Of a stretch of 64,000 bases of DNA, positions 44,451 through 53,449 are shown one piece after another (the first letter of the stretch is position 1; every line of letters begins with the position of its first letter). The translations under genes were made by a program, and so were the position numbers. The stretch covers positions 1 to 64,000 of the forward strand of contig NZ_PDYG01000006.1 of the NCBI RefSeq assembly GCF_002735305.1. The letters run 5' to 3'. This DNA is from Agathobacter ruminis. GTDB lineage: Bacteria; Bacillota; Clostridia; Lachnospirales; Lachnospiraceae. The notes below the pieces were generated by a model, which was not told the origin of the DNA, ran no database searches, and saw nothing but the letters and a program-made list of their open reading frames with translations.

Positions 44451-44828
44451 TTATCTCCCTTTTATACGCTTCGTAATGGTCTCAATTACTTGATCCTTTT
44501 CGATTGGCTTTTGGATAAATTCTTTTGCACCGGCTTCAAGTGCACTCTTTAATTGAGATTTGGTGCCGATGGAAGAGCAGATAATAATAAAAGCATCCGG
44601 ATTGATTTTCATGATTTCCTCAATTGCAGCATTCCCGGTCATTTTTGGCATAACAATGTCAAGGAACACAATGTCCGGACGATGCTTGCGATACTTTTCC
44701 ACGCAATCAGCCCCGTCAACCGCTTCAATAAAAGTAGGATTGCCGATGGTAAGAATAATATCTTTTAATTGTTTGCGTGCTAAAATGGAATCATCTGTAA
44801 TTAAAATTTTGCAAGTATTAATATCCAT
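44451..44828 (-). CDS. CheY-like single-domain response regulator
   Basis: Receiver domain alone, 125 aa, no output domain. Phosphoacceptor region VFLDIVMPKMTG with Asp near residue 53, acidic pair DD near 11-12, the conserved Ser/Thr in IICSS and Lys in FIQKPIE. I chose the start at 44828 because GAGG lies 8 nt upstream; the first in-frame ATG (44846) is upstream of that site. It is cotranscribed with the MshEN-CheX-like gene, its likely phosphatase. No kinase is in the window. Confidence 0.9.
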   Translation of the reverse strand: MDINTCKILITDDSILARKQLKDIILTIGNPTFIEAVDGADCVEKYRKHRPDIVFLDIVMPKMTGNAAIEEIMKINPDAFIIICSSIGTKSQLKSALEAGAKEFIQKPIEKDQVIETITKRIKGR

Positions 44829-44905
44829 ATGATTTACCTCGTTCATTTATATTCATATTTTACATGAAACACTATTTGATTTCAACGATTTTTGTCGGAT
44901 TTGCA

Positions 44906-44934
44906 ATGACAAGAAATTAAAAATATAGTATGAT
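44906..44934 (+). promoter_or_regulatory. Promoter of the small membrane protein gene
   Basis: ATGACA at 44906-44911, 17 bp, TATGAT at 44929-44934. GGAGGTG follows shortly before the start codon. Confidence 0.55.
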
Positions 44935-44960
44935 AAGTAATAATATATGGAGGTGCTTTT

Positions 44961-45305
44961 ATGAATTCAATTTATATTATTGATTTCTGTATTTTGGCTG
45001 CCGCAATCTATCTTTTGGTGGTTGGAATCGGAATGAAAAAGAGCGGAAAAATTCATAAATCAGTTATGGGAGAGGAACTGATTAAAAATTGTGTGGACGA
45101 GAAAGCATTTATCGATGCAATTTATCCGTGGATGATTGTCTTTTCCATCGCATCGCTGATAGCTGGTATTGCCGGTTTCCTTTTGGATTATTTTAAGGTG
45201 ATATCATGGGCAAATTATCCGACACTGGGACTGTTTTTAATTGTATTTTTTTTGTTCATTTTCCAGTATCGACGTGCGTTAAAGAAATATTTCAAGGATA
45301 TGTAA
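44961..45305 (+). CDS. Small membrane protein of unknown function
   Basis: 114 aa with three hydrophobic segments (about residues 5-23, 53-75 and 83-104) and a charged loop between the first and second. No family recognised with confidence. GGAGGTG gives a strong ribosome binding site. It stands alone between the divergent CheY gene and the 6S-like RNA. Confidence 0.65.
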   Translation: MNSIYIIDFCILAAAIYLLVVGIGMKKSGKIHKSVMGEELIKNCVDEKAFIDAIYPWMIVFSIASLIAGIAGFLLDYFKVISWANYPTLGLFLIVFFLFIFQYRRALKKYFKDM

Positions 45306-45338
45306 TCACAAAAACAGGAAGTGTCGTTGTCAAAGGTC

Positions 45339-45367
45339 TTGAAGAAAAGTTGGATGAAAGGTATAAT
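45339..45367 (+). promoter_or_regulatory. Promoter of the 6S-like RNA
   Basis: TTGAAG at 45339-45344, 17 bp, perfect TATAAT at 45362-45367. There is no open reading frame or ribosome binding site downstream, so it serves a non-coding RNA. Confidence 0.65.
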
Positions 45368-45372
45368 AAAGG

Positions 45373-45605
45373 TACCTGGAGTGCACGATAACTCTTGCTA
45401 TTTAGAACCTACATCTACTTTTCATGGGATTCTTAAATTGCTTCATTAATGTCATGCCCCCCTGGGCTGGCCATGCCGACTTGTCGGAGCCGTCAGCCAC
45501 CGTACGACAGGCTAGGGGACGGCAGAGGTGTAAGTTGCGGTTACCCACCTGGCTATGCGCTAGGAGTCTAAATCGCGAGAACCGGCACTTCCGGGATTTT
45601 TTGAC
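45373..45605 (+). ncRNA. ssrS: Probable 6S RNA
   Basis: Noncoding transcript of roughly 190-230 nt with its own promoter and a run of T at 45597-45602. The 5' part CCTGGAGTGCACGATA (45375-45390) and the 3' part GGTTACCCACCTGGC...GCGCTAGGAG (about 45539-45567) match the ends of the 6S closing stem. CCUGG-A-GUG pairs with 3' strand UGCGCUAGG with one mismatch. Between them is a purine/pyrimidine-unpaired bubble and a GC-rich terminal stem (CCCCCCTGGG region with GGCTAGGGG). 6S RNA binds the sigma-A holoenzyme and mimics an open promoter. The identification rests on pairing by eye and is probable, not certain. Confidence 0.62.
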
Positions 45606-45629
45606 TTTTTTTACTTGCTGTGGTATTAT
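45601..45629 (+). promoter_or_regulatory. pheST promoter
   Basis: TTGACT at 45601-45606, 17 bp, TATTAT at 45624-45629. It begins within the T run that ends the 6S-like RNA, so the two units are abutted. Confidence 0.65.
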
Positions 45630-45654
45630 AGCAAAAGTTTCATAAATATAAAGG

Positions 45655-45912
45655 CAATGAATGTGTTCAGTAGATGATCAACACCGCTTCCAGAGAGAGA
45701 AAATCACCGGCTGTAAATTTTCTTATTCAGGATGAACATTGAATTTCGCACAGGAGCTGCATGGGTGAACAAAAGATTAGTCCATGCCGTATGATGCGCG
45801 TTAAGCAAAACCGAGTGTCCGTATTCCATGAATACGGGAATCAGGGTGGTATCGCGGAACAGACAGTTTCGTCCCTTATTATGCAGATAAGGTGACGGAG
45901 CTTTTTTTATTT
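45655..45912 (+). ncRNA. T-box riboswitch (phenylalanine) upstream of pheST
   Basis: tRNA-sensing leader. The T-box sequence AGGGTGGTATCGCGG is at 45843-45857. The AG-rich K-turn/S-turn region (AGAGAGAGAAAA) is near 45692-45703. The probable specifier is TTC (Phe) at 45745-45747 within GAATTTCGCA; TTT, also Phe, is one nucleotide off. The competing terminator is at 45866-45908. Uncharged tRNA-Phe would stabilise the antiterminator and allow pheST transcription. The specifier fits the downstream genes. Confidence 0.93.
45866..45908 (+). terminator. Regulated terminator of the Phe T-box
   Basis: Stem CGTC-CCTTAT (45870-45879) with ATAAGG-T-GACG (45887-45897), extended by several weaker pairs outward, followed by seven T residues (45902-45908). 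Confidence 0.8.
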
Positions 45913-45935
45913 TCAGAAAAAAGAGGAGAAAGACA

Positions 45936-46958
45936 ATGAAAGAGAAACTGCAACAGATTAAAGAAAAAGCAATTGCAGCAATTGAAGCAACAGACGGACT
46001 GGAAAAATTAAATGATGTTCGTATGGCTGTACTCGGCAAAACCGGTGAATTGACTGCTGTATTAAAGGGCATGAAAGATGTGGCCCCGGAAGACAGACCG
46101 AAAGTGGGACAGCTTGTCAATGAGACAAGAGAAGCCATTGAAGCATTGCTTGAAGAAAAAAAGGTAAAATTCGAAGAGGAAGCACTTAAAAAGCGTTATG
46201 AATCAGAGAAAATCGATGTTACAATGCCTTCTTCCAAGCATACGCATGGCAATTTGCATCCAATCACACAGGTGAAAAATCAGTTGACCGATATTTTCGG
46301 CTCAATGGGATTTGAAGTATATGAAGGAACGGAAATCGAGACGGATTATTATAATTTCACTGCTTTAAATACTCCGCAGGATCATCCGGCGCGTGATATG
46401 CAGGATACATTCTATCTGTCTCCGGAGTTTTTGCTTCGTACACAGACTTCTGCTGGTCAGATTCATGTTATGGAAAATCAGAAGCCACCGATTAAAATCA
46501 TTTCTCCGGGAAAGGTATTCCGTTCCGATGATGATGCAACCCATTCACCAATGTTCTCTCAGATGGAGGGACTGGTCGTGGACAAAGGTATCACACTTTG
46601 CGATTTGAAGGGTATGCTGGATGAATTCGTACAGGAAGTATTCGGAAAAGGTACTACAACACGTTTGAGACCTTCTTATTTCCCGTTTACCGAGCCATCC
46701 GTAGAAGTTGATGTCAGCTGCTTCCAGTGCGGCGGAAAAGGCTGCAAACTCTGCAAGGGAACAGGATGGATTGAAGTGCTCGGAGCCGGTGTAGTCAACA
46801 AAAAGGTACTGGAAGGCTGCGGCATTGATACGGACATCTACAGTGGATTTGCATTTGGTATCGGCGTTGAGCGTATTGCAATGCTCAAGTACGGAATCAA
46901 TAATATCAAATTGTTATTTGAATCCGATATGCGTGTATTAAAGCAGATTGACGACTAG
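45936..46958 (+). CDS. pheS: Phenylalanyl-tRNA synthetase alpha subunit
   Basis: Catalytic subunit of the alpha2beta2 PheRS, 340 aa. An N-terminal coiled coil (about 1-85) that contacts tRNA is followed by the class II catalytic core (motif 2: [33 protein letters not shown]; motif 3: [15 protein letters not shown]). Two CxxC pairs ([17 protein letters not shown]) are as in other bacterial PheS. AGAGGAG precedes ATG 45936. It is controlled by the T-box and is 23 bp from pheT. Confidence 0.98.
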   Translation: MKEKLQQIKEKAIAAIEATDGLEKLNDVRMAVLGKTGELTAVLKGMKDVAPEDRPKVGQLVNETREAIEALLEEKKVKFEEEALKKRYESEKIDVTMPSSKHTHGNLHPITQVKNQLTDIFGSMGFEVYEGTEIETDYYNFTALNTPQDHPARDMQDTFYLSPEFLLRTQTSAGQIHVMENQKPPIKIISPGKVFRSDDDATHSPMFSQMEGLVVDKGITLCDLKGMLDEFVQEVFGKGTTTRLRPSYFPFTEPSVEVDVSCFQCGGKGCKLCKGTGWIEVLGAGVVNKKVLEGCGIDTDIYSGFAFGIGVERIAMLKYGINNIKLLFESDMRVLKQIDD

Positions 46959-46981
46959 AAATTGGGAAAGGAGATACCATT

Positions 46982-49402
46982 ATGTTAGCACCACTGAGCT
47001 GGTTAAAAGAATATGTAGATATTGATGTCACTCCACAGGAGTTGGAAGATAAATTATTTTCATGCGGATTTGAGGTAGAAGAGCGATATGAAGTCGGCAA
47101 AGATATCTCAAAGGTCGTAGTAGGTTATGTCAAGGAGTGTGAACCGATTCCGGATACCCATTTGCATTTGTGCAAAGTGGATGCGGGAGAAGCAGGAATC
47201 CTCCAGATTTGCTGCGGCGCAGATAACGTGAAAGCCGGCGGCAAATATCCGCTTGCATTAATCGGAGCAACGGTTTATGCGACAGCAAAAGATCATGTAA
47301 CCATCGAAGGCGTGATGGAAATCGGACAGGGCAAATTGCGCGGCTATGATTCTTTCGGAATGCTTTGTTCCGGAGTAGAACTTGGCTTAAATGAGGATCT
47401 TTACCCGGGAGCAGGATACAACGGTCTTTTGGTATTGCCTGAGGACGCACCGATCGGAGCGGATGTGAAGCCGATTCTTGGTCTGGATGATCAGATTTAT
47501 GATATTGCAATTACGGCAAACCGTCCGGATTGCCAGAGCATTTACGGTATCGCAAGAGAAGTTGCTGCCGTATTGTGCAAGGAATTAAAAGCACCTTCTT
47601 TGGATTTTACACCGAAGGATACAATGAAAGATGATTTTTCGGTATCGGTAGAAGCGACGGATTTGTGTCCGCGTTATTCGGCACATTATGTATATGATGT
47701 CAAGATTGGACCTTCACCGGCATGGATGAGACGTCGTCTGGCACTGACCGGAATTTCTTCGATTTCCAATATTGTCGATATCACCAATTATGTATTAAAA
47801 GAATTTGGTCAGCCGATGCATGCGTTTGATTATCGCTTTATCGAAGGCAATCAAATTTGTGTTCGCCGTGCAAAAGAAGGCGAGAAAATCGTGACACTCG
47901 ACGAGAAGGAATTTGAATTAAATGATCAGAATCTGATTATCTGCGACGGCAAAAAGCCTGTTGCTTTGGCCGGAATCATGGGTGGCTTAAATTCCGAAAT
48001 CAAAGATGATACGACTGAGGTAATGTTTGAGGCTGCAAAATTTGCCAGAGACAATATCCGCAAGTCATCCCGTGCCCTTGGACAGGCATCGGATTCCAGC
48101 GCTTTATATGCAAAGGGCGTTTACGAATATACAACCGTGATGGCGATGAAGCGTGCGCTTCATTTGATCGAAGAGCTGGGCTGCGGAACCGTTTCGGCTT
48201 CCCATTTTGAACAGAATACCGGCAACTCCGTTGAGCCGACCGAGATGAAAGTGTCGATTAATAAAGTCAATGGCGTATTGGGAATTACCGTACCGAATGA
48301 GGATATTGTCCGAATTCTTACCAACCTGAATATGGCTCCGGTAATCAACGGCGATGAACTGACTTTACAGATCCCGGCATATCGTGAAGATATGGAAGAT
48401 TATCCGGATGTTGCGGAAGAAGTAATCCGTATGTATGGATATGATCATGTCAAATCTACTTTCATGCCTACCGCGCAGGTAACCATGGGTGGATTGAATC
48501 TGCGTCAGAAGAGTGAATTAAAGATCAAACGTGCACTCTGTGCTGCAGGTGCTTATGAAGGTATGCATTATTCTTTCTTCTCCCCAAGTGACCTGGATCT
48601 CCTTCGTTTGCCGGAGAATGCGAAAGAGCGCAATGCGATTCAGCTGATCAATCCAATCAATATTGATTTGTCTTTGATGAGAACCACACTGGCACCGGAA
48701 ATGCTCCGTGCAATGGCTGGAAACCAGAAAAAAGGAATCACGGAAGGACGCATTTTTGAACTTGGCAATATCTTCATTCCAAAGTCTCTTCCGTTGACCG
48801 AATATCCGGATGAGAGAGAAACTATCTGCATCGGTGTGTTTGGAAAAGAAGAGAATTTCTTTACCATCAAGGGACTTGGTGATGTAGTTGCCGATACACT
48901 TGGTGTGAAATTTGATTATGAAGCAGGCACAAAGACATTCCTTCATCCATATCAGACAGCAATTGTTTCCTGCGATGGGGAAACGGTTGGTTATGTCGGA
49001 AAAGTATCCTACGAAGTGGCCGATGAGCTGAATATGACCGTGGATTCTTTTGTGATGGAACTTGACCTTCGTGTTCTTTCGAAGTATTATGGTAAGCCAC
49101 AGGTATTTGTACCAATTTCAAAATTTGATGAAGAAAAGAGAGATTTCGCTTTTGTTGTAGATAAGAATACAACCTGTGCAGAAGTAGAAAAACGAATCTA
49201 TGCTGCATGCGATTATGTCACCTCTGTTACACTGTTCGATGTTTATGAAGGAAGTCAGCTTCCGGATGACAAGAAGAGTATGGCATTTTCGGTTGTATTT
49301 ACTCCGAGAGATGAAAAATTGAAAGGCAAAAAGGTGGAAGGCTTTGTTGAGACCATCTTAAATGACTTAAAAGAAAATCTCGGGGCAACACTCAGAGCGT
49401 AA
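46982..49402 (+). CDS. pheT: Phenylalanyl-tRNA synthetase beta subunit
   Basis: Large PheRS subunit, 806 aa. Order of domains: EMAP-like tRNA-binding domain (about 40-155), B3/B4 editing domain (about 210-390, with [13 protein letters not shown]), B5 domain (about 410-480), inactive class II-like core, and the C-terminal ferredoxin-fold anticodon-binding domain (about 710-806, [21 protein letters not shown]). Complete. AAAGGAGA before ATG 46982. queA follows after 14 bp. Confidence 0.98.
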   Translation: MLAPLSWLKEYVDIDVTPQELEDKLFSCGFEVEERYEVGKDISKVVVGYVKECEPIPDTHLHLCKVDAGEAGILQICCGADNVKAGGKYPLALIGATVYATAKDHVTIEGVMEIGQGKLRGYDSFGMLCSGVELGLNEDLYPGAGYNGLLVLPEDAPIGADVKPILGLDDQIYDIAITANRPDCQSIYGIAREVAAVLCKELKAPSLDFTPKDTMKDDFSVSVEATDLCPRYSAHYVYDVKIGPSPAWMRRRLALTGISSISNIVDITNYVLKEFGQPMHAFDYRFIEGNQICVRRAKEGEKIVTLDEKEFELNDQNLIICDGKKPVALAGIMGGLNSEIKDDTTEVMFEAAKFARDNIRKSSRALGQASDSSALYAKGVYEYTTVMAMKRALHLIEELGCGTVSASHFEQNTGNSVEPTEMKVSINKVNGVLGITVPNEDIVRILTNLNMAPVINGDELTLQIPAYREDMEDYPDVAEEVIRMYGYDHVKSTFMPTAQVTMGGLNLRQKSELKIKRALCAAGAYEGMHYSFFSPSDLDLLRLPENAKERNAIQLINPINIDLSLMRTTLAPEMLRAMAGNQKKGITEGRIFELGNIFIPKSLPLTEYPDERETICIGVFGKEENFFTIKGLGDVVADTLGVKFDYEAGTKTFLHPYQTAIVSCDGETVGYVGKVSYEVADELNMTVDSFVMELDLRVLSKYYGKPQVFVPISKFDEEKRDFAFVVDKNTTCAEVEKRIYAACDYVTSVTLFDVYEGSQLPDDKKSMAFSVVFTPRDEKLKGKKVEGFVETILNDLKENLGATLRA

Positions 49403-49416
49403 TAGCAGGCAAAAAA

Positions 49417-50454
49417 ATGGATGTAAAAGATTTTTATTATGATTTACCACAGGAACTGATTGCGCAGGATCCGCTTGAGGACAGAAGCTCTTCAAGACTG
49501 ATGGTATTAAACCGGACAACAGGTGCGGTAACACATAAGATTTTTTCGGATATCATTGATTATTTAAATCCGGGTGACTGTCTGGTTTTAAATAATACAA
49601 AAGTCATTCCGGCCCGTCTTTTTGGCGTAAAAGAAGAAACAGGAGCTCATGTTGAGGTTCTGTTGCTGAAGCGCAAAGAGAACGACAACTGGGAATGTCT
49701 TGTCCGTCCGGGCAAAAAATTAAAGCCGGGCGCCAAGGTGATTTTTGGTGACGGACTGCTGCACGGTGAGATTACCGATGTGCTTGAAGAAGGAAATCGT
49801 GAAATTCATTTTACTTATGAAGGCATTTTTGAGGAAATTCTCGACCAGCTTGGCCAGATGCCGCTTCCGCCATATATCACGCATGAACTCAAAGATAAAA
49901 ATCGTTATCAGACCGTTTATGCGAAATATGACGGCTCAGCTGCCGCACCGACGGCCGGACTTCATTTTACAAAAGAACTGCTGCAGAAAGTAAAAGACAA
50001 AGGGGTTTTGATTGCTGAGGTTACTTTGCATGTAGGATTGGGTACATTCAGACCGGTAAAGGTGGAGAATGTACTCGACCACCATATGCATTCGGAATAT
50101 TATCAGATCACGCAAGAGGCCGCGGATTTGATCAACCAGACCAAGGCAAACGGACACCGTGTCATTTCTGTTGGAACCACAAGCACCCGAACATTGGAAT
50201 CTGCCGCGGATGAAAATGGTTTCCTGAAGGCAACCAGCGGATGGACCCAGATTTTTATCTATCCGGGTTATCAGTTTAAGGTGATTGACTGCCTGATCAC
50301 CAATTTCCATTTGCCGGAGTCTACGTTAGTCATGCTTGTTTCAGCACTTGCGGGAAGAGAACATGTATTGGCTGCCTACGAAGAGGCGGTGAAAGAACGC
50401 TATCGTTTCTTCAGTTTCGGAGATGCCATGTTTATCACGGATGACGAAAAATAA
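49417..50454 (+). CDS. queA: S-adenosylmethionine:tRNA ribosyltransferase-isomerase
   Basis: Transfers the ribosyl part of SAM to preQ1 in tRNA, forming epoxyqueuosine. 345 aa, full length. Family signatures: [28 protein letters not shown] at the N-terminus, [44 protein letters not shown] and [19 protein letters not shown]. The ribosome binding site is weak (AGCAGG). Probably cotranscribed with pheST. No tgt or queC-F genes are in the window. Confidence 0.97.
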   Translation: MDVKDFYYDLPQELIAQDPLEDRSSSRLMVLNRTTGAVTHKIFSDIIDYLNPGDCLVLNNTKVIPARLFGVKEETGAHVEVLLLKRKENDNWECLVRPGKKLKPGAKVIFGDGLLHGEITDVLEEGNREIHFTYEGIFEEILDQLGQMPLPPYITHELKDKNRYQTVYAKYDGSAAAPTAGLHFTKELLQKVKDKGVLIAEVTLHVGLGTFRPVKVENVLDHHMHSEYYQITQEAADLINQTKANGHRVISVGTTSTRTLESAADENGFLKATSGWTQIFIYPGYQFKVIDCLITNFHLPESTLVMLVSALAGREHVLAAYEEAVKERYRFFSFGDAMFITDDEK

Positions 50455-50456
50455 AC

Positions 50457-50485
50457 TTGTAAAAATATGCTCCTTGTAATATGAT
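50457..50485 (+). promoter_or_regulatory. Promoter of the PilZ gene
   Basis: TTGTAA at 50457-50462, just after the queA stop, 17 bp, TATGAT at 50480-50485. Confidence 0.6.
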
Positions 50486-50534
50486 GATATTAGTTAAATC
50501 GGGTTGTTATATCACAGGACAGGAGATTTTTACA

Positions 50535-50873
50535 ATGGAAGAAAAAAGAAAGCACAAACGCTTAGACTTGGATGTCTCAGTTCAATTGGAAAGATTGGAT
50601 GAGGATGGGGTTACTACATTAAAGTATGTGCATGTGAATGTCACAGATATTTCCCGCAGCGGTCTTGGATTCCGTGCGAATCAGAAGCTTGAAGTCGGCA
50701 CTTATTATGATACCAAGATTCAGATTTGGACAAAAGAAGTTGTCGATGCGGTAATTGAGATCGTTCGTGGAGAAGAAAGAGACGGTGAATATCATTATGG
50801 TGCCATCTTTATCGGCATGACAGATACGGATGCATTAAAGATTGATATTTATCAGATTTTCAATGATTTATAA
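50535..50873 (+). CDS. PilZ-domain protein
   Basis: Single-domain c-di-GMP receptor candidate, 112 aa. The first PilZ motif RxxxR is seen as RKHKR at the N-terminus (residues 4-8) and the second, (D/N)xSxxG, as DISRSGLG near residue 38, both with the correct key residues. The beta-barrel remainder is complete. I chose ATG 50535 because ACAGGAG precedes it; the longer frame from 50481 lies in the promoter. It is monocistronic and may share a signal with the MshEN-CheX-like protein 6 kb away. Confidence 0.88.
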   Translation: MEEKRKHKRLDLDVSVQLERLDEDGVTTLKYVHVNVTDISRSGLGFRANQKLEVGTYYDTKIQIWTKEVVDAVIEIVRGEERDGEYHYGAIFIGMTDTDALKIDIYQIFNDL

Positions 50874-50892
50874 AATTTAGAACATGTTTTTC

Positions 50893-50920
50893 AAAGGCCT
50901 GCAGTTTGCGGGCCTTTTTT
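50893..50920 (+). terminator. Terminator of the PilZ gene
   Basis: 10-bp stem (50893-50902 with 50908-50917, one G-U pair) followed by TTT and further T. It lies 21 bp before the aroA start, so aroA depends on readthrough or on a promoter I could not identify. Confidence 0.8.
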
Positions 50921-50940
50921 CTTACGATGAGGAGAATTTT

Positions 50941-52170
50941 ATGAAAGCAAATCAACTCGAACTTTATCCGGTCAGACCGGTTACAAACCCACATGAAATT
51001 CATGCACAGGTGCCGGGATCGAAGAGCATTACTAATCGTGCCTTGCTTCTGGCTGCGATGGCGGACGGGAAAACCTGTCTGCATTCTGTTCTGTTTTCCG
51101 ATGATTCGCGTGTGTTCATGCAGGCTCTGCTGGATTTGGGTTTTGAAGTGGATATTGATGAAACAAATGCATGTGTGACAATCACCGGACTTGGCGGTCG
51201 TATTCCAAAGGAATGTGCAGAGGTATATGTCGGTAGTGCCGGAACTGCAGCACGCTTTCTGACTGCTTTTCTGGGGCTGTCAATCGGTCGATATCGCATG
51301 ACCTGTTCCGAACAGATGCAAAAACGCCCGATGAAAGAACTGCTTGGTGCACTCGAAGAAATCGGCGTCCGAATCGAATATGAGCAGGAACCGTATCATT
51401 TTCCGTTTACAATCGGGATGGGGCGTCTGCGTACAAACAGCACGACGGTCTGCATAGACAAGAGCAGCCAGTTTTTGAGTGCTCTTTTGATTGCAAAACC
51501 GCTTTTGCCGCCAGCCTTTGAAATCCATATTACCGGAACGCATGGTATGAAATATGTCGAAATTACCGAAAAAATGATTGCGGATTTTCATACCGGCGAT
51601 TATATCATTGAGCCGGATGTGTCGGCAGCATGCTATTTTTATGCGATGGGAGCGATTCTCGGACAAAAGAGCATAGTGGCAAATGTACATTTTGACAGTA
51701 TGCAGGGAGATCTTGCTTTTTTACATGTTTTAGAGAAAATGGGATGTCAGTTGAGAGAGACGGAAGAAGGCATTGAACTGATTCCGGGCAAACAGTTGCA
51801 CGGAGGCAGTTTTGATTTCAGTGAATTTTCGGATCAGGCTTTAACCATGGCAGCGATTGCAGTATTTGCAGATTCCGATGTCCAAATCGAAGGCGTCGAT
51901 CATATTCGGATGCAGGAGTGCGACCGGATCAATGCGATTTTGTGTAATTTAAAAGAAATGGGAATTGAGGCTGCCGAATCTGATGGCGTGATTACAATTC
52001 ATCCGTCCAAACCGCATGCGGCGCAGATTCAGACGTTTGACGATCATCGTGTGGCAATGGCATTTACGATGCCGGGGCTGATCATAGATGGGATTATCAT
52101 TGAAAATCCGATGTGCTGTCGCAAGACATTCGAGAATTATTTCGAATGCCTTGAACAGGATTTGTACTAA
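50941..52170 (+). CDS. aroA: 3-phosphoshikimate 1-carboxyvinyltransferase (EPSP synthase)
   Basis: Sixth step of the shikimate pathway. 409 aa. Signatures: PGSKSITNRALLLAAMADG, YVGSAGTAARFLTAFLGL, and the C-terminal DHRVAMAFTMPGL with the preceding catalytic-region MQECDRINAI. The Ser-Ala-Gly-Thr-Ala pattern differs from the class I LPGSKS...GNAGTAMRPL form, so it looks like a class II-like enzyme. ATG 50941 follows GAGGAG at 50931-50936; the longer frame begins inside the upstream terminator. The gene converges with tyrA, 9 bp away, with no terminator visible between. Confidence 0.95.
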   Translation: MKANQLELYPVRPVTNPHEIHAQVPGSKSITNRALLLAAMADGKTCLHSVLFSDDSRVFMQALLDLGFEVDIDETNACVTITGLGGRIPKECAEVYVGSAGTAARFLTAFLGLSIGRYRMTCSEQMQKRPMKELLGALEEIGVRIEYEQEPYHFPFTIGMGRLRTNSTTVCIDKSSQFLSALLIAKPLLPPAFEIHITGTHGMKYVEITEKMIADFHTGDYIIEPDVSAACYFYAMGAILGQKSIVANVHFDSMQGDLAFLHVLEKMGCQLRETEEGIELIPGKQLHGGSFDFSEFSDQALTMAAIAVFADSDVQIEGVDHIRMQECDRINAILCNLKEMGIEAAESDGVITIHPSKPHAAQIQTFDDHRVAMAFTMPGLIIDGIIIENPMCCRKTFENYFECLEQDLY

Positions 52171-52179
52171 GTTTGATTA

Positions 52180-53277
52180 TTAGCGGACATGAATGACAAA
52201 ATTATGTCCTTTGAGCAATAAGATTGCGCGTTCTTTGGCTTGTTCTTCGTAAAATTCAATGCGCAGAACACCTTCTTCGAATTCACGGTTGTGAATGATT
52301 CCGATATTTTTGATATTGACCTGATGATAGGCAAGAATGGTTGCGATATTGGCAATTTTTCCGGCTTCATCATTCAGGTCAAGGAAAATTTCATGGACCA
52401 TACTCTTGCCCGGCTTGCCCGGCAGATTCAGCGAATCACGATAATTTTTGGCATTTTCAAAATAATCGGTGATTTCTTTGGCATCATAATGAACCATCTT
52501 TTCCTTCAAATCATTAAAAAAGGCAATATATTCATCCATTAAACGAATAATCTGACTGCGGTTGGTGCTTGCGATGCTTTCCCACATGGCCGGACTTGAA
52601 GCGGCGACGCGGGTCATATCACGAAAACTGCCTGCAGCAATGGTGCGCATAATTTCATCATCGTCATCAATGGACTCCACAAAATTGGCCAGCGAAAAAG
52701 CAATCATGTGCGGCAAATGACTGATTGCCGCAGTGGCGCGATCATGTTTTTGGCTGTCAAGCACGAGTGGAATTGAACCAAATGAACGTACCATTTCCAC
52801 ATATTGCTGTACATGAACCGGAGCGGTCTGCTCGGTAGGTGTAATGATATAATATGCATTTTCCAAAAAGAGCGGATTGGCATAGGCGATTCCTGTTTTT
52901 TCCGATCCTGTCATAGGATGTCCGCCGATGAACTGCCTGTTTAACCCCAGCTCGTTTACTTTTTCATGAATGGTTGCTTTGGTACTTCCGACATCAGTGA
53001 TGATACAGTCCGGTTGGATGACCGGTTTGAGCTTTGTCAGATATTCAATATTTTTTTCGACCGGGGCACATAAAAAAATCAAGTCACAGGATGCAAACCG
53101 ATCAATGGAGAGCAGACTGTCATTTTCAATGATCCCCATTTTATGCGCTGTCTCTATGGTAGACTGACTGTGAGCGGTTGCAATGATCTGTGCATTGGGA
53201 TGCAATTCTTTTAATTTCATGGCGATGGATCCGCCGATCAGACCGAGTCCGATGAATCCAATTTTATCGAGTTTCAT
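52180..53277 (-). CDS. tyrA: Prephenate dehydrogenase with C-terminal ACT domain
   Basis: Oxidative decarboxylation of prephenate to 4-hydroxyphenylpyruvate in tyrosine synthesis. 365 aa. N-terminal NAD-binding motif GFIGLGLIGGSIAMKLKE, conserved GGHPMTGSEKTGI, helical dimerisation domain (about 175-285), and an ACT domain from about residue 293 (HEIFLDLNDEAGKIANIATILAYHQVNIKNIGI), probably for tyrosine feedback. It faces aroA tail to tail, so the aromatic genes are neighbours but not an operon. The 172-bp region beyond its start also contains the EF-G-like promoter. Confidence 0.95.
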   Translation of the reverse strand: MKLDKIGFIGLGLIGGSIAMKLKELHPNAQIIATAHSQSTIETAHKMGIIENDSLLSIDRFASCDLIFLCAPVEKNIEYLTKLKPVIQPDCIITDVGSTKATIHEKVNELGLNRQFIGGHPMTGSEKTGIAYANPLFLENAYYIITPTEQTAPVHVQQYVEMVRSFGSIPLVLDSQKHDRATAAISHLPHMIAFSLANFVESIDDDDEIMRTIAAGSFRDMTRVAASSPAMWESIASTNRSQIIRLMDEYIAFFNDLKEKMVHYDAKEITDYFENAKNYRDSLNLPGKPGKSMVHEIFLDLNDEAGKIANIATILAYHQVNIKNIGIIHNREFEEGVLRIEFYEEQAKERAILLLKGHNFVIHVR

Positions 53278-53382
53278 AATTCTTTTCTGTATTCCTTTTA
53301 CTTGTTACATTCATAAATTACAATAAATTTATTTTATAGTATTTCCGGCAAAAAGAATATATGGTAAATTTGCATAAATCTA

Positions 53383-53411
53383 TTGTAAAATCATTCGTTA
53401 ATTAGTAGAAT
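53383..53411 (+). promoter_or_regulatory. Promoter of the EF-G-like gene
   Basis: TTGTAA at 53383-53388, 17 bp, TAGAAT at 53406-53411. Confidence 0.6.
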
Positions 53412-53449
53412 ATAACCATACTAAAATTTTATACGGGAGGATTTTTACC

